The position numbers and the translations under genes are program-made. A DNA stretch of 64,000 bases from Phocoena phocoena. Taxonomy: Eukaryota; Chordata; Mammalia; Artiodactyla; Phocoenidae. Of this stretch, positions 24,930 through 35,540 are shown one piece after another; position 1 is the first letter of the stretch; each line of letters starts with the position of its first letter. Under the pieces are notes generated by a model. The model did not search any database, had not been told where the DNA came from, and saw nothing but the letters and a program-made list of their open reading frames with translations. The stretch is taken from positions 58,724,639 through 58,788,638 of the forward strand of contig NC_089220.1 of assembly GCF_963924675.1 (NCBI RefSeq). The letters run 5' to 3'.

Positions 24930-25424
24930 TTAGATTCCATATATATGTGTTAGCATATGGAATTTCTTTTTCTCTTTCTGACTTACTTCACTCTGTATGG
25001 CAGACTCTAGGTCCATCCGCCTCACTACAAATAACTCAATTTTGTTTCTTTTTATGGCTGAGTAATATTCCATTGTACATAAGTGCCACATCTTCTTTAT
25101 CCATTCATCTGTTGACGGACACTTACAATGCTTCCATGTCATGGCTATTGTAACTAGTGCTGCAATGAACATTGTGGCACATGTCTCTTTTTAAATTATG
25201 GTTTTCTCAGGGTATATGCCCAGTAATGGGATTGCTGGGTCATATGATAGTTCTATTTTTAGTTTTTTAAGGAACCTCCATACTGTTCTCCATAGTGGCT
25301 GTATCAAGTTACATTCCCACCAACAGTGCAAGAAGGTTCCCTTTTCTCCACACCTTCTCCAGCATGTACTGTTTGTATATTTTTTGATGATGGCCATTCT
25401 GACTGGTGTGAGGTGATACTTCAT
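24930..25424 (-). pseudogene. L1 ORF2 C-terminal fragment with a nonsense change
   Basis: Two abutting frames give the ORF2p C-terminal cysteine-rich region. 25191-25424 contains [13 protein letters not shown] and [15 protein letters not shown]; 24930-25172 contains STDEWIKKMW and ends THIYGI-stop. They are separated by TAA (25191-25193 on the minus strand) where the usual codon is CAA (Gln), consistent with a single C-to-T change. Upstream ORF2 is absent because of the internal deletion. Confidence 0.85.
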
Positions 25425-25458
25425 TGTAGTTTTACATGTAGTTTTACATGTAGTTTTT
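25425..25458. repeat. 12-bp tandem triplication at the L1 deletion breakpoint
   Basis: The unit TGTAGTTTTACA occurs at 25425-25436 and 25437-25448, followed by a partial third copy at 25449-25458. It lies exactly where ORF2 text stops and 5'UTR text begins. The unit derives from the ORF2 sequence at the edge (AAAACTACA on the minus strand). Confidence 0.95.
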
Positions 25459-26040
25459 GGCAGGTCCAGATTTTTCCTGGACTCCCTCCCGGCTAGCTGT
25501 GGCCCACTATCCCCCTTCAGTCTGTGTTCACGCAGCCAACCCCAGTCCTCTCTCTGGGATCTGACCTTTGAAGTCCGAGCTTTAGCTCCCCACCCCCACC
25601 TACCCCAGCAGGTGAGCAGACAAGCCTCTCAGCCTGGTGAGTGTTGGTCGGCACTGATCCTGTGTACAGTAATCTCTCTGCTTCACCCTCTGCACCCCTG
25701 TTGCTGTGCTCTCCTCCGTGGCTCTGAAACATCCCCGCACCCTCCATCCACCCCCTGTCTCCACCAGTGAAGGGGCTTCCTAGTGTGTGGAAACTTTTCC
25801 TCCTTCACAGCTCCCTCCCAGAGGGGCAGGTGCCATCCTTATTCTTTTTTCTGTTTTTTCTTTTGCCCTACCCATGAACATGGTGAGTTTCTTGCCTTTT
25901 GGGAGGTCTGAGGTCTTCTGCCAGCATGCAGTAAGGGTTCTGTAGGAGTTGTTCCACATGTAGGTGTATTTTTGATGTATTTGTGGGGAGGAAGGTGACC
26001 TCCACATCTTACTCCTCTGCCATCTTGAAGCTGAAACCTC
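25459..26040 (-). promoter_or_regulatory. L1 5'UTR with YY1-like site
   Basis: Relatively GC-rich text that reads, on the minus strand, as a cetartiodactyl-type L1 5'UTR. It starts at 26040 and includes CAAGATGGC (26019-26027), a YY1-type core about 14-22 bases from the element start, the position known for human L1. The rest includes the stretch ending GGACCTGCC at 25459. In L1 this region is an internal RNA polymerase II promoter, so a transcript starting here would run toward lower coordinates. Activity is not shown. The minus-strand frames at 25517-25747 and 25780-26085 lie in this UTR and are not genes. Confidence 0.75.
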
Positions 26041-26868
26041 CTTGTGGTAAAAACTTTTAAGATCTACTCTCTCAGCAACTTTCAAATATGCTATACAGTA
26101 TTATCAACTATAGTTGCCATGCTGTGCTTTAATTCTCCATGACTTTATTTTGTAACTGGAAGTTTGTACCTTTTGACTCCCTGCACCCATTTGGCCCACC
26201 CTCCAACCCCTGTCTCTGGCAACCACAAAACTGTTCTCTGTATCTATGGGCTTCGCTTTGTTGTTGTTGTTTTATTTGTTTGTTTTTTAGATTCCACATA
26301 TAAGTGAGGTGTTACAAGATTTGTCTTTCTCTGGCTTGTTTCATTTACATAATACCTGCAAGGTCCATCCATGCTACCTCAGATGGCATGTTCTCATTCT
26401 TTTTATGGCTGATTAATATTCCACAGTATATACATACACCACGTCTTCTTTATCCATTCATCCATTGATGGACACTTAGGTTGTTTCCATATCTTGGTAA
26501 TTGTAAATAAGGTTGCAATGACTCTGAGTGTCCATATACACTTTTGAATTAGTGTTTCCATTTTCTTCAAATAAGTGTCCAGAAGTGGAATTGCTGGATC
26601 ATATGGTAGCTGTATTTTTAATTTTTTGAGTTACTTCCATATTTTTTTCCACAGTGGTTGCACCAATTTACATTCCCCCCCAAGAGTGTACAAGGGTTCC
26701 CTCTTCTATACATACTCTCCAACACTTGTCATTTCTTGTCTTTTTGATAGTAGCCATTCTGACAGGTGAGAGGTGATATCTCACTGTGGTTTTGATTTGC
26801 ATTTCCTTGATGATTAGTGATCTTTTTGGCCACCTGTATGTCTTCTGTGGAAAATGTCTATTCAGATT

Positions 26869-27096
26869 CTCTGTTCACTTTTTTTTTTTTGCGGTACGCA
26901 GACCTCTCACTGTTGTGGCCTTTCCTGTTGCGGAGCACAGGCTCCGGACACTCAGGCTTAGCGGCCATGGCTCACAGGCGCAGCCGCTCTGCGGCACGTG
27001 GGATCTTCCCGGGCCAGGGCACGAACCCGTGTCCCCTGCATCGGCAGGCGGACTCTCAACCACTGCGCCACCAGGGAAGCCCTCTGCTCACTTTTT
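26869..27096 (-). mobile_element. CHR-type SINE (antisense) in old L1
   Basis: Short-form SINE in reverse orientation at 26881-27081. Poly-T begins at 26881 and the complement of the tRNA-like head (ccaccagggaagcc) ends at about 27081. The flanking repeats are CTCTGTTCACTTTTT and CTCTGCTCACTTTTT (one mismatch). On the element strand the target reads TT/AAAAA. The old L1 continues on both sides. Frames across 26786-27193 are SINE/L1 translations. Confidence 0.93.
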
Positions 27097-27631
27097 AATT
27101 AAATTGTGTGTGGGTTTTTTTGTGGTTTTTTTGCTATTCAGTCGTATGAATTATTTATATATTTTGGACATTAACCTCTTATCAGATATATAATTTGCAA
27201 ATATTTTCTCTTATTTGGGGTTGTCTTTTCATTTTGTTGATGATTTCCTTTGCTATACGGAAGCTTTTTAGTTCAACGTAGTCTCACTTGTTTATTTTTA
27301 CTTTTGCTGCATTTGCTTTTGGTGTCAAATGCAAAAATGCCATCACCAAATCTTATGTCAAGGAGCTTACAACCTATAATTTATGGTTTCAGGTCTTACA
27401 TTTAAATCATTAATGCCTTTTGAGTCAATTTTTGTATATGGCGTAAGAGAGTATTCCACTTTCATCCTGTTGCTGTGATTTGTGTGTCCAGTTTTCCCAG
27501 TGTGATTTATTAATGAGACAAAAATGATAATTCTCAAAACATATTTGATTCTTAAAGGAAGGAGATGATATAGTAGCTAGTAGTGATAGGGGGTTGGTAG
27601 TAAACTAAGGGAATTTTATTCATGTATAATT

Positions 27632-27830
27632 TGATTTTTTTTATTAAAGTACAGTTGATTTACAATACTGGATTAGTTTCAGGTGTATGACATAGTAAGT
27701 CAATATTTTTATTGAATATACTCCATTTAAAGTTATTATAAAATATTGGCTATATTCCCTGTGCTGTACAATATATCCTGGTAGCTTATTTATATGTAAT
27801 ACTTTGTATCTCTTCATCCCCTATTCCAGT
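27632..27830 (-). mobile_element. Short L1 3' end (antisense)
   Basis: A poly-T at about 27634 is followed by 'aagtacagttgatttacaat' and 'tccctgtgctgtacaatata', the complement of the cetartiodactyl-type L1 3'UTR. It is 5' truncated to about 200 bp. Confidence 0.8.
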
Positions 27831-28768
27831 TGGGGAGAGGGCTGGGGGGAGGAGCACAATAGGGAAAGGGATTAAGATGTGTTGTTTGATTTTTAATGGG
27901 CACAAACATGAAAAAATTTTTTTAACTAGTGGGGGTAAAATTCCACTTGAAAAAAAAAAAAAGGATTTGAGTACATAAGACAGAGAAAAGATAGTGACAA
28001 TTCCTGAATGTGAAGATGGAAAATGAGATCCAAAACACAGATGCAGGGCTTGACACTGGTTATTTAGCTTTGAATAGCCAGGGCTGTTTAAGACATTTAT
28101 GAACCTGGGGGTGTGTGGTATATGAATGTAAAGGTCTCATTTAATGACAGAGGCTGTGATAGGCAAGATCAGGTAAAAGTTTCCTCATTTAAGATAAAGG
28201 ATGTCTCTGAATGTTTGTAAGCAGGGGAAATGAATCAACCACAGAGAAAGGATGGAGGAGGTAGGCAATATCTGTAATTGCTACTCTGTGGAATAAGGTA
28301 AGCAATAAAGAAGAGAAGAAAGGGGAAAGGACTACTGAGCTGCATAAACTAATTGAAGTTCTTTTCTATTATTTTGGGGTTTTATATGTCTCACCTACCA
28401 AGTCCACAACTTTCTACACTTGTCTAGTTAGCAATTTGTTAAATAAGTATAGGAAACTGATATCCCCAGATTAAGGTTTACTTACTTTGAAAAGTAAACA
28501 TTAACAAGAATATTCAATTCATAATCCTAATTCAGATGTTTTTTTTTTTTCCATAGAACTTAGAATAAAATCCTGGAAACCTAGACATATGGTGCTAGAA
28601 GATCATTTTTCACAATCCTTTATAATTTCTTTCCTGACCAAAATGTAGTAAAATTATATACTTCTAGTAACTGAACTGCTGCTTTATTACAAATCTCTTC
28701 AGTATTCCACATAAAATCATTTAGATACAGTAGTTGTACAATGACCTTCTTATAATATTATATTGTGC
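27831..28768. other. No gene seen; unclassified DNA
   Basis: Contains a G-rich patch (about 27830-27860) and an A-run near 27950. No recognised repeat or coding region. Confidence 0.5.
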
Positions 28769-28770
28769 AA

Positions 28771-29235
28771 GAATGAGGCATTTTCCCATTTGCTGTAATA
28801 TGGATGGACCTAGAGATTGTGATACTGATTGAAGTCACACAGAGAAACACAAATATCATATGATATTTCCTATATGTGGAATCTAAAATAACGGTACAAA
28901 TGAACTTATTTACATAACAGAAATAGAGTCACAGAGGTAGAAAACAAACCTATGGTTACCACGATGGAAAGGTGGGGGAGGGATAAATTGGGAGATTGGG
29001 ATTGACATATACACACTACTATATATAAAATAGATAAATAACAAGGACCTACTGTATAGCACAGGGAACTCCACTCAATACTTTGTAATGACCTATATGG
29101 TAAAAGAATCTAAAAAAGAGTGGATATATGTATATGTATAACTGATTCACTTTGCTATACACGTGAAACTAACACAATGTTGTAAATCAACTACACTCCA
29201 ATAAAAATTTTTTAAAAAAAGAATGAAGCATTTTC
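28771..29235 (+). mobile_element. 5'-truncated L1 3' end with TSD
   Basis: The L1 3' terminus at 28786-29220 starts near the end of ORF2 ('aatatggatggacctagaga') and runs through the 3'UTR to 'actccaataaaaatttttta' and an A-tail. It is flanked by GAATGAGGCATTTTC (28771-28785) and GAATGAAGCATTTTC (29221-29235), a 15-bp duplication with one mismatch. Confidence 0.9.
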
Positions 29236-29455
29236 ATTCTCTATGAAAAATAACATAATTATGTGATTATACTATTTATTTTCTAAAGTTAAATTGATCT
29301 TTTTTGATAGTCAGACATAAAATACTTTGTGGCATTTACATTGGACTCTGAGGTATAAACAGGAATATGAAATACATTAGAATTAATGAATTACAAATAA
29401 GAGTAAAGAAATATAAATCTCTCTTGAACCTAATTCTCAAAATCTTTTATAATGT

Positions 29456-29820
29456 GTCTTAGTCTGTTCAGGCTGCTATATCAAAATACTACATACTGCA
29501 TTGCCTATAAACAATAGAAATTTATTTCTCACAGTTCTGAAAGCAGGTGGATTCAGAGATCAGGGTGCCAGCATGGTCAGGTGAGTTCCCTCTTCCAGGT
29601 CACAGACTTCTCATTGCATCTTCACACAGCAGAAGTGGCAAGGTAGTTGGCTCTCTGGACCTCTTTTATAAGGGCACTAATCCCACTCATGAGAGTTCTG
29701 CCTTAATGACCTAATCACCTCCCAAAGACCCCACCTCCTAATACTATTGCACTGGCAGTAGCTTTTCAACATATGAATTTAGGGGGATACAAACATCTAG
29801 TCCATAGCACACTATAACAT
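29456..29820 (-). mobile_element. MaLR (MST/MLT1-type) LTR, antisense
   Basis: This closely follows the complement of a mammalian MaLR LTR: 'agtctgttcaggctgctata' (29461), 'atttatttctcacagttctg' (29520, which contains the complement of AATAAA), 'cttttataagggcactaatc' (29663), 'acctaatcacctcccaaaga' (29709), and the end near 'agtccatagca'. Complete or nearly so, with no internal region adjacent, so it is a solo LTR. Confidence 0.85.
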
Positions 29821-31290
29821 GTCTTCACCTATACAAGTTCAAATGTAAAAGGCAGCTTCATTTCTTTATGCCAAATAAATAAATTTGTATATACTGAACT
29901 ATACTATTTGCAAGAAACAGCAAAGCTGATGGAGCATCTATTGTGCTAATTAGCTGGCAGACCTTCTCTTCTCTAATGGCATATCTTTCTCCATTCAATA
30001 TAACCAAAACAAGATAGAAGTTAATCACATCTGTCAACTGTTAAGACTGTCATAATATTCTGGCTAAAAATGGCTTCACAAGTGTTATTATATTCCCTGG
30101 ACAGTTTAGAAAGGCAGAAACATGATATTTTCCTATCTAGTAGCTTTAAATTCTTTCATAACTGACCAAAAAAATGCATGAGCCAGTATGTACATACTGC
30201 ATCTCTGTTATAATTGGTCAAATAAGATGGAGGTTTAAATGTAATATACTCCTTTCTTCCTTCTTAGAAATGGTACACCCAATTACTCCAGCAAGTTGTT
30301 TCAACTAGCTTTGATGCTCTCTATAAATTGTAAGGGTCTTTTGGAAACTGTATAAACTAAGGTAACTTCTAATATCACATATAATTTCTATTGCAATTTC
30401 TGGATGTAAACCTTTGTATAGAATATTTTTGAAGTTCAACTATATAAAACTACTAGTAAAAATTTCTGAGATTTTTTTGAAGGTGATAATGACTTGCCTT
30501 TTCCTACATAAACATCCTGAATTGTCCCTTAGACAGCAAGGAGAGGTGAAAAAACTATGGGAAGAATGAGACCTGAAATTTAACCCCCACTCAACCATTA
30601 ACCTACTTACAGAACTGGTCTAGTGGACAGTGGACTTCAATGATGAGAGCTATCCTTAAATATCTGACAGGATGTCTTATGCAAAAGATATTAATCTATG
30701 TGCTTCCAAAGGTCTTTTAATTCAAGATGAAGATGTTTTCTAGATATCAAGCCTAAAATGGCTTTTTAAAAGGTAGTGAAATCTTTAATACTCAAAGAAT
30801 GTCACATGAGGGTTCTGGTGACATTAAACCAGGAGAGGAGTAGTCTAGATGACCACTGTATTCTATTCCAAATATGAGATTCTATGATTCTGTGAGGTTC
30901 TCTGAGCCTCAATTCCTCATGTGAGAAAGAAGTCATTTTAGTTAAGGAGTAAGACAGTCAAGTTTCAAATTGAGATAAGGAGATGAAGAGAGAAAAAATA
31001 TGAGCTCTGTCCAAGAAGCCCTACCAGGTACATGTACTATAAAACTTAATCTTCAAGTTTAACTATTGCTAACTCATGCTTCCCTTACTCTAGTAGCAAA
31101 AGGTACCTGGGCTCATTTCTGCAGAACTGTTAAATTAAAGAGGGGAAAGCACAATAATAATTTATTTCTTTTGGCTTGGTATCTGAATATTATTGTCATA
31201 TGTCAGGAATTTGTTAAAATTTTCATCACTGAATTTTTTCTTGCTGTGTCTTTTCTACAGATTTTACATTTAAATGATTCACAGTGCAAT
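29821..31290. other. No gene seen; possible tiny MIR relic
   Basis: Mostly unclassified. A short stretch near 30850-30950 ('gagattctatgattctgtga', 'ctgagcctcaattcctcatg') resembles MIR tail text but is too short to assign. The plus-strand open frame at 31066-31299 has no recognisable domain. Confidence 0.45.
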
Positions 31291-31653
31291 AAGAAATAGA
31301 TGTATTTCAGGACTTCTCTGGTGGCTCAGTGGTTAAGAATCCTCCTGCCAACACAGGAGACACAGGTTTGAGCCCTGGCCCAGGAAGATCCCACATGCTG
31401 CGGAGCAACTAAGCCCAGGTGCCTCAACTACTGAGCCTGCACTGTGGAGCCTGTGAGCTACAACTACTGAAGCCTGCACACGTAGAGCCCATGCTCCACA
31501 ACAGGAGAAGCCACCACAATGAGAAGCCCATGCACCGCAACAAAGAGTATCCCCCATTCACCACAACTAGAGAAAGCCTCTACACAGCAATGAAGACCCA
31601 ATGCAGCCAAAAATAAAATAAATTAATTTTAAAAAAGAAATAGAAGTATTTCA
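31291..31653 (+). mobile_element. Long-form CHR-type SINE with TSD
   Basis: SINE at 31310-31634, about 325 bp, longer than the four roughly 200-bp copies. It has A box TGGCTCAGTGG (31322-31332) and B box GGTTTGAGCC (31365-31374). The longer body includes 'agaagccaccacaatgagaa' and ends in a TAAA-rich tail. It is flanked by a 19-bp duplication (31291-31309 and 31635-31653) with one mismatch. Many CpG-type positions appear decayed to TG or CA, suggesting it is older than the short-form copies. The minus-strand frame at 31333-31557 is SINE-derived. Confidence 0.93.
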
Positions 31654-31769
31654 AACTTCCTGTTTAATCTGAAATGACTTTCTTATGCATTATGATTAAA
31701 TAATGAATTCCCTTATAATTGATATGAAATGTGCAAATGTAGAATAATCTTACTATGGGTTATGATATG

Positions 31770-32026
31770 TTTTTAAAAATTTTTATTTTATACTGGAGTA
31801 TAGTTGATTAACAATGTTCTGTTAGTTTCAGGTACATAGCAGAGTGATTCAGTTGCACATATACACGTATCTATTCTTTTTCAAATTCTTTTTCCATTTA
31901 GGTTATTACAGAATATTGAGCAGAGTTCATTGTGCTATACAGTAGGTTCTTGTTATTTATCTATTTGACATAAAGCAATATGAATATGTCAATCCCAAAC
32001 TCCCAATTTATCCCTCCCCCCACAAA
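31770..32026 (-). mobile_element. Short L1 3' end (antisense)
   Basis: The complement of an L1 3'UTR: 'tatactggagtatagttgat' (31789) through 'gtgctatacagtaggttctt' (31931) to 'tttatccctccccccaca'. It is 5' truncated and abuts the start of the next L1, which runs in the opposite direction. Confidence 0.8.
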
Positions 32027-32044
32027 TATGATATGATACCCACT

Positions 32045-35000
32045 TCCACATACAAATATGATATCAAAACTAGCAATCGTGAGAATAGGAGAGTATGAGT
32101 GCCAGATATTGGAAATGCATTTGAAATTTAAAAAACAGCAAAGTAAAACAATCTCATTTATATATAGACTGCTATAGCAAAACCTCACATTAACCACAAA
32201 CCAAAAATCTACAATAGACACACACACACAAAAGAAAAAGAAATCTCAACACAGCACTAATGACAGTCATCAAGTCACAAGAGAAGAGAACAAAAGAGGA
32301 AAGGAAGAAAAAAGACCTATAAAAGCAAATCTAAAACAATTAACAAAATGACAATAAGAACATACATATTGATGATTACATTAAATGTAAATGGATTAAA
32401 TGCTCCAACCAAAAGACATAGACTGGCTGAATGGACACAAAAACAATACCCATCTATATGCTGTCTAAAAGAGGTCAGCGTCAGATCTAGAGACACATAC
32501 AGACTGGAAATGAGGGCATGGAAAAAGGTATTACATGCAAATAGAAATCAAAAGAAAGCTAGAGTAACAATACTCATATCAGACAAAATAGACTTTAAAA
32601 TAAATACTGTTAGACAAGGAAGGACACTACATAATGATCAAGGGATCAATCCAAGAAGAAAATATAACACTTGTAAATATATATGCACCCAACATAGAAG
32701 CACCTCAACAAATAAGGCAAATACTAACAGCCATAAAGGGAGAAACTGACAGTAACACAATAATAGTGGGGGACTTTAACATCCCACTTTCATCAATGGA
32801 CAGATCACCCAGACAGAAAATCAATAAAGAAACACAGGCCTTAAATGACACATTAGACCAGATGGACTTAATTGATATTTATAGAACAGTCCATCCCAAA
32901 GCAGCAGAATACACATTATTTTCAAGTGCACATGGAGCATTCTCCAGGATTGATCACATTGGGGGCCAGAAAACGAGACACGATAAATTTGAGAAAATTG
33001 AAATTATATCAAGCATCTTTTCTCACCACAACCCTATGAGATTAGAAATCAATTATAAGAAAAAAACTGTAAAAAACACAAACACGTGGAGACTAAACAA
33101 TATGTTGCTAAATGATCAATGGATCACTAAAGAAATCAAAGATGAAATCAAAAAATACTTAAGAGACAAATGAAAATGAAAGCAAGATGATCCAAAACCT
33201 ATGGGATGCAGCAAAGGCAGTCCTAAGAGGGAAGTTTATAGCAATACTATCTTACTTCAGGAAATAAGAAAAGTCCAAATAAACAACCTAAACTTCCACC
33301 TAAAGGAACTAGAGAAAGAAGAACAAACAAAACCCAAAGTTAGTAGAAGGAAAGAAATCATAAAGATCAGAGCAGATATCAAGGAAATAGAAAGGAAGAA
33401 AACAATAGAAAATATCAATGAATCTAAAATCTGGTTCTTTGAAAAGATAAACAAAATTGATAAACCTTTAGCCAGACTCATCAAGAAAAAAATGGGAAAG
33501 GGCTCAAATCAATAAAACTAGAAATGAGAAAGGAGAAGTTACAACTGACACCACAGAAATGCAAAGGATCATAAGAGACTGCTACAAGAAACTGTATGCC
33601 AATACAATCAACAACCTAGAAGAAATGGACAAATTCTTAGAAAGGTACAACCTCCTAAGACTGAACCAGGGAGAAATAGAAAATACAAACAGACCAATCA
33701 CAAGTACTGAAATTGAAAATGTGATTTAAAAACTCACAATGAAAAAAAGTCCAGGACCAGATGGCTTCACAGGTGAATTCTATAATTTAGAGAAGAGTTA
33801 ACACCTATCCTTCTGAAACGATTCCAAAAAACTGCAGAGAAACACTCCCAAGCTCATTCTATGAGGCCACCATTACCCTGATACCAAAACCAGACAAAGA
33901 TACCACCAAAAAAAAGAAAATTACAGGCCAATATCACTGAGGAACATAGACGCAAAAATCCTCAACAAAATACTAGTAACAATATATTAAAAGGATCATA
34001 CACCACCACAATCAAGTGGGATTTATCCCAGGAATGCAAGGATGTTTCAATATCCACAAATCAATCAGTGTGATACACCACATCAACAAATTAAAGAATA
34101 GAAACTATATGATCATCTCAATAGGTGCAGAAAAAAAGCTTTTGACAAAATTCAACACTCATTTATGATGAAAACTCTCCAGAAAGTGGGCATAGAGGGA
34201 ATATACCTCAACATAATAAAAGCCATATATGACAAAGCTACAGCCAACATCACACTCAACAGCTGAAAAGCTGAAAGCATTTCCTCTAAGATCAGGAAGA
34301 AGACAAGTATGTCCACTCTCACCACGTTTGTTCAACATAGATTTGGAAGTCCTAACCACAGCAATAAGAGAATATAAAGAAGTAAAAGGAATCCAAACAG
34401 GAAAAAAGAAGTAAAACTGTCACTGTTTGCAGATGACATGATACTATACATACGTACCAGAAAACTACTAGAGCTCATCAAAGAATTTGGTAAAGTTGCA
34501 GGATACAAAATACACAGAAACCTGTTGCATTTCTAGACACTAATAACAAAAGATCAGAAAGAGAAATTAAGGAAACAATGCCATTTACCATCACATCACA
34601 AAGAATAAAATACCTAGGAATAAAACTACCTATGGAGGCAAAAGACCTGTACTCAGAAAACTATAAGACACTGATGAAAGAAATAGAAGATGACACAAAC
34701 AGATGGAAAGATATACCATGTTCTTGGATTAGAATAATCAATATTGTCAAAATGACTATACTACCCAAGGCAATCTACATAGCCAATGCAATCCCCATCA
34801 AGTTACCACTGGCATTTTTCACAGAATTAGAACAAAAAAATCTTAAAATTTTTATGGAGACACAAAAGACCCTGAATAGCCAAAGCAATCTTGAGAAAGA
34901 AAAACAGAGCTGGAGGAATCAGGCTCCCTGGCTTCAGACTATACTACAAAGCTACAGTCATCAAAACAGTATGGTAGTGGCACAAAAACAGAAATATATA

Positions 35001-35540
35001 TCAATGGAACAGGATAGAAATCCTAGAAATAAACCCACGCACATATGGTCAGTTAATCTATGACAAAGGAGTCAAGAGTATGCATTGGGGAAAAGATAGT
35101 CTCTTCAATAAATGGTGCTGGGAAAACTGGGCAGCTACATGTAAAAGAATGAAATTAGATCATTCTTTAACACCATACACAAAAATAAACTCAAAATAGA
35201 TTAAAGGCCTAAATGTAAGACCTGATACTATAAAACTCTTCACGGTAAACTGGCAGAACCCTCTCTGACATAAATTTCAACAATATCTTTTTCGATCCAG
35301 CTCCTAGAATAATGGAAATAAAAGCAAAAATAAACAAATGGACCTAATTAAACTCAAAAGCTTTTGCACAGCAAAGAACACCACAAACAAAACCAAAAGA
35401 CAACCCACAGAATGGGAGAAAATATTTGCAAACAATGTGACCATAAAGAGATTAATGTCCAAAATTTACAAACAGTTCATGGGGCTCAATATTTAAAAAA
35501 CAAACAACCCAATCAAAATACAGTATGTTTAAATAGACTA
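32045..35540 (+). mobile_element. Second long LINE-1, sense, lacking its 3' end
   Basis: The L1 begins upstream of ORF2 in the inter-ORF region ('accacaaaccaaaaatctac', 32190) and continues through almost all of ORF2 to about 35540. There the L1 text stops after 'caaacaacccaatcaaaata', before the C-terminal domain and 3'UTR. It has no A-tail or TSD, so the 3' part was lost by deletion or rearrangement. It is more indel-damaged than the L1 at 17465-21588. Confidence 0.9.
32348..35063 (+). pseudogene. L1 ORF2 pseudogene, from start codon to thumb region
   Basis: The likely original ORF2 start region lies near 32348. The blocks are: endonuclease N-terminus with LNVNGLNAPTKRHRLAEW (32348-32749; the QE of the usual catalytic QETH motif reads KE); endonuclease with intact GDFN but SDH changed to SHH (32634-33173); linker (33201-33515); RT with [16 protein letters not shown] (34229-34414) and FADD (34426-34437), followed by a deletion after ILYI; and thumb region (34578-35063). 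Shifts and stops separate them. Non-functional. Confidence 0.9.

Larger units (their letters stand above)
24215..26054 (-). mobile_element. Internally deleted L1 with 5'UTR and probable 3' transduction
   Basis: This insertion occupies 24229-26040, between exact 14-bp direct repeats (CTTGTGGTAAAAAC at 24215-24228 and 26041-26054). Read on the minus strand it contains: the L1 5' terminus and 5'UTR (26040 to about 25459); an abrupt jump to the end of ORF2 (25458 to about 24930); the 3'UTR and A-tail (to about 24569); about 330 bp of non-L1-3'UTR sequence (24568-24241); and a second A-tail (24240-24230). ATTAAA lies at 24255-24260 on the minus strand, about 15 bases before that tail. Beyond the far repeat the minus strand reads TTAAAA, an ideal L1 nick site. 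ORF1 and most of ORF2 are missing. Confidence 0.85.
24206..27520 (-). mobile_element. Old antisense L1, split by a younger L1 and a SINE
   Basis: The host layer of a nested cluster. Its 3' end is a short poly-T at 24206-24228. It is then broken by the insertion at 24229-26040 and resumes at 26041 with 'acttttaagatctactctct', typical antisense L1M 3'UTR. ORF2 C-terminal text continues to about 26880, is broken by the SINE at 26881-27081, and resumes to about 27520 ('tttcccagtgtgatttatta'). Continuity of L1 text across both insertions shows the order of events. Diverged, with no coding capacity. Confidence 0.85.

Noticed and set aside
25459..25760. GC-rich patch as a CpG island or host gene promoter
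   Set aside because: It matches an L1 5'UTR in antisense and lies inside a TSD-bounded insertion.
31770..32400. Twin-primed (5'-inverted) L1 at the head-to-head junction
   Set aside because: The antisense piece is an L1 3'UTR, whereas twin priming inverts a 5' segment of the same copy; these are more simply two separate elements.
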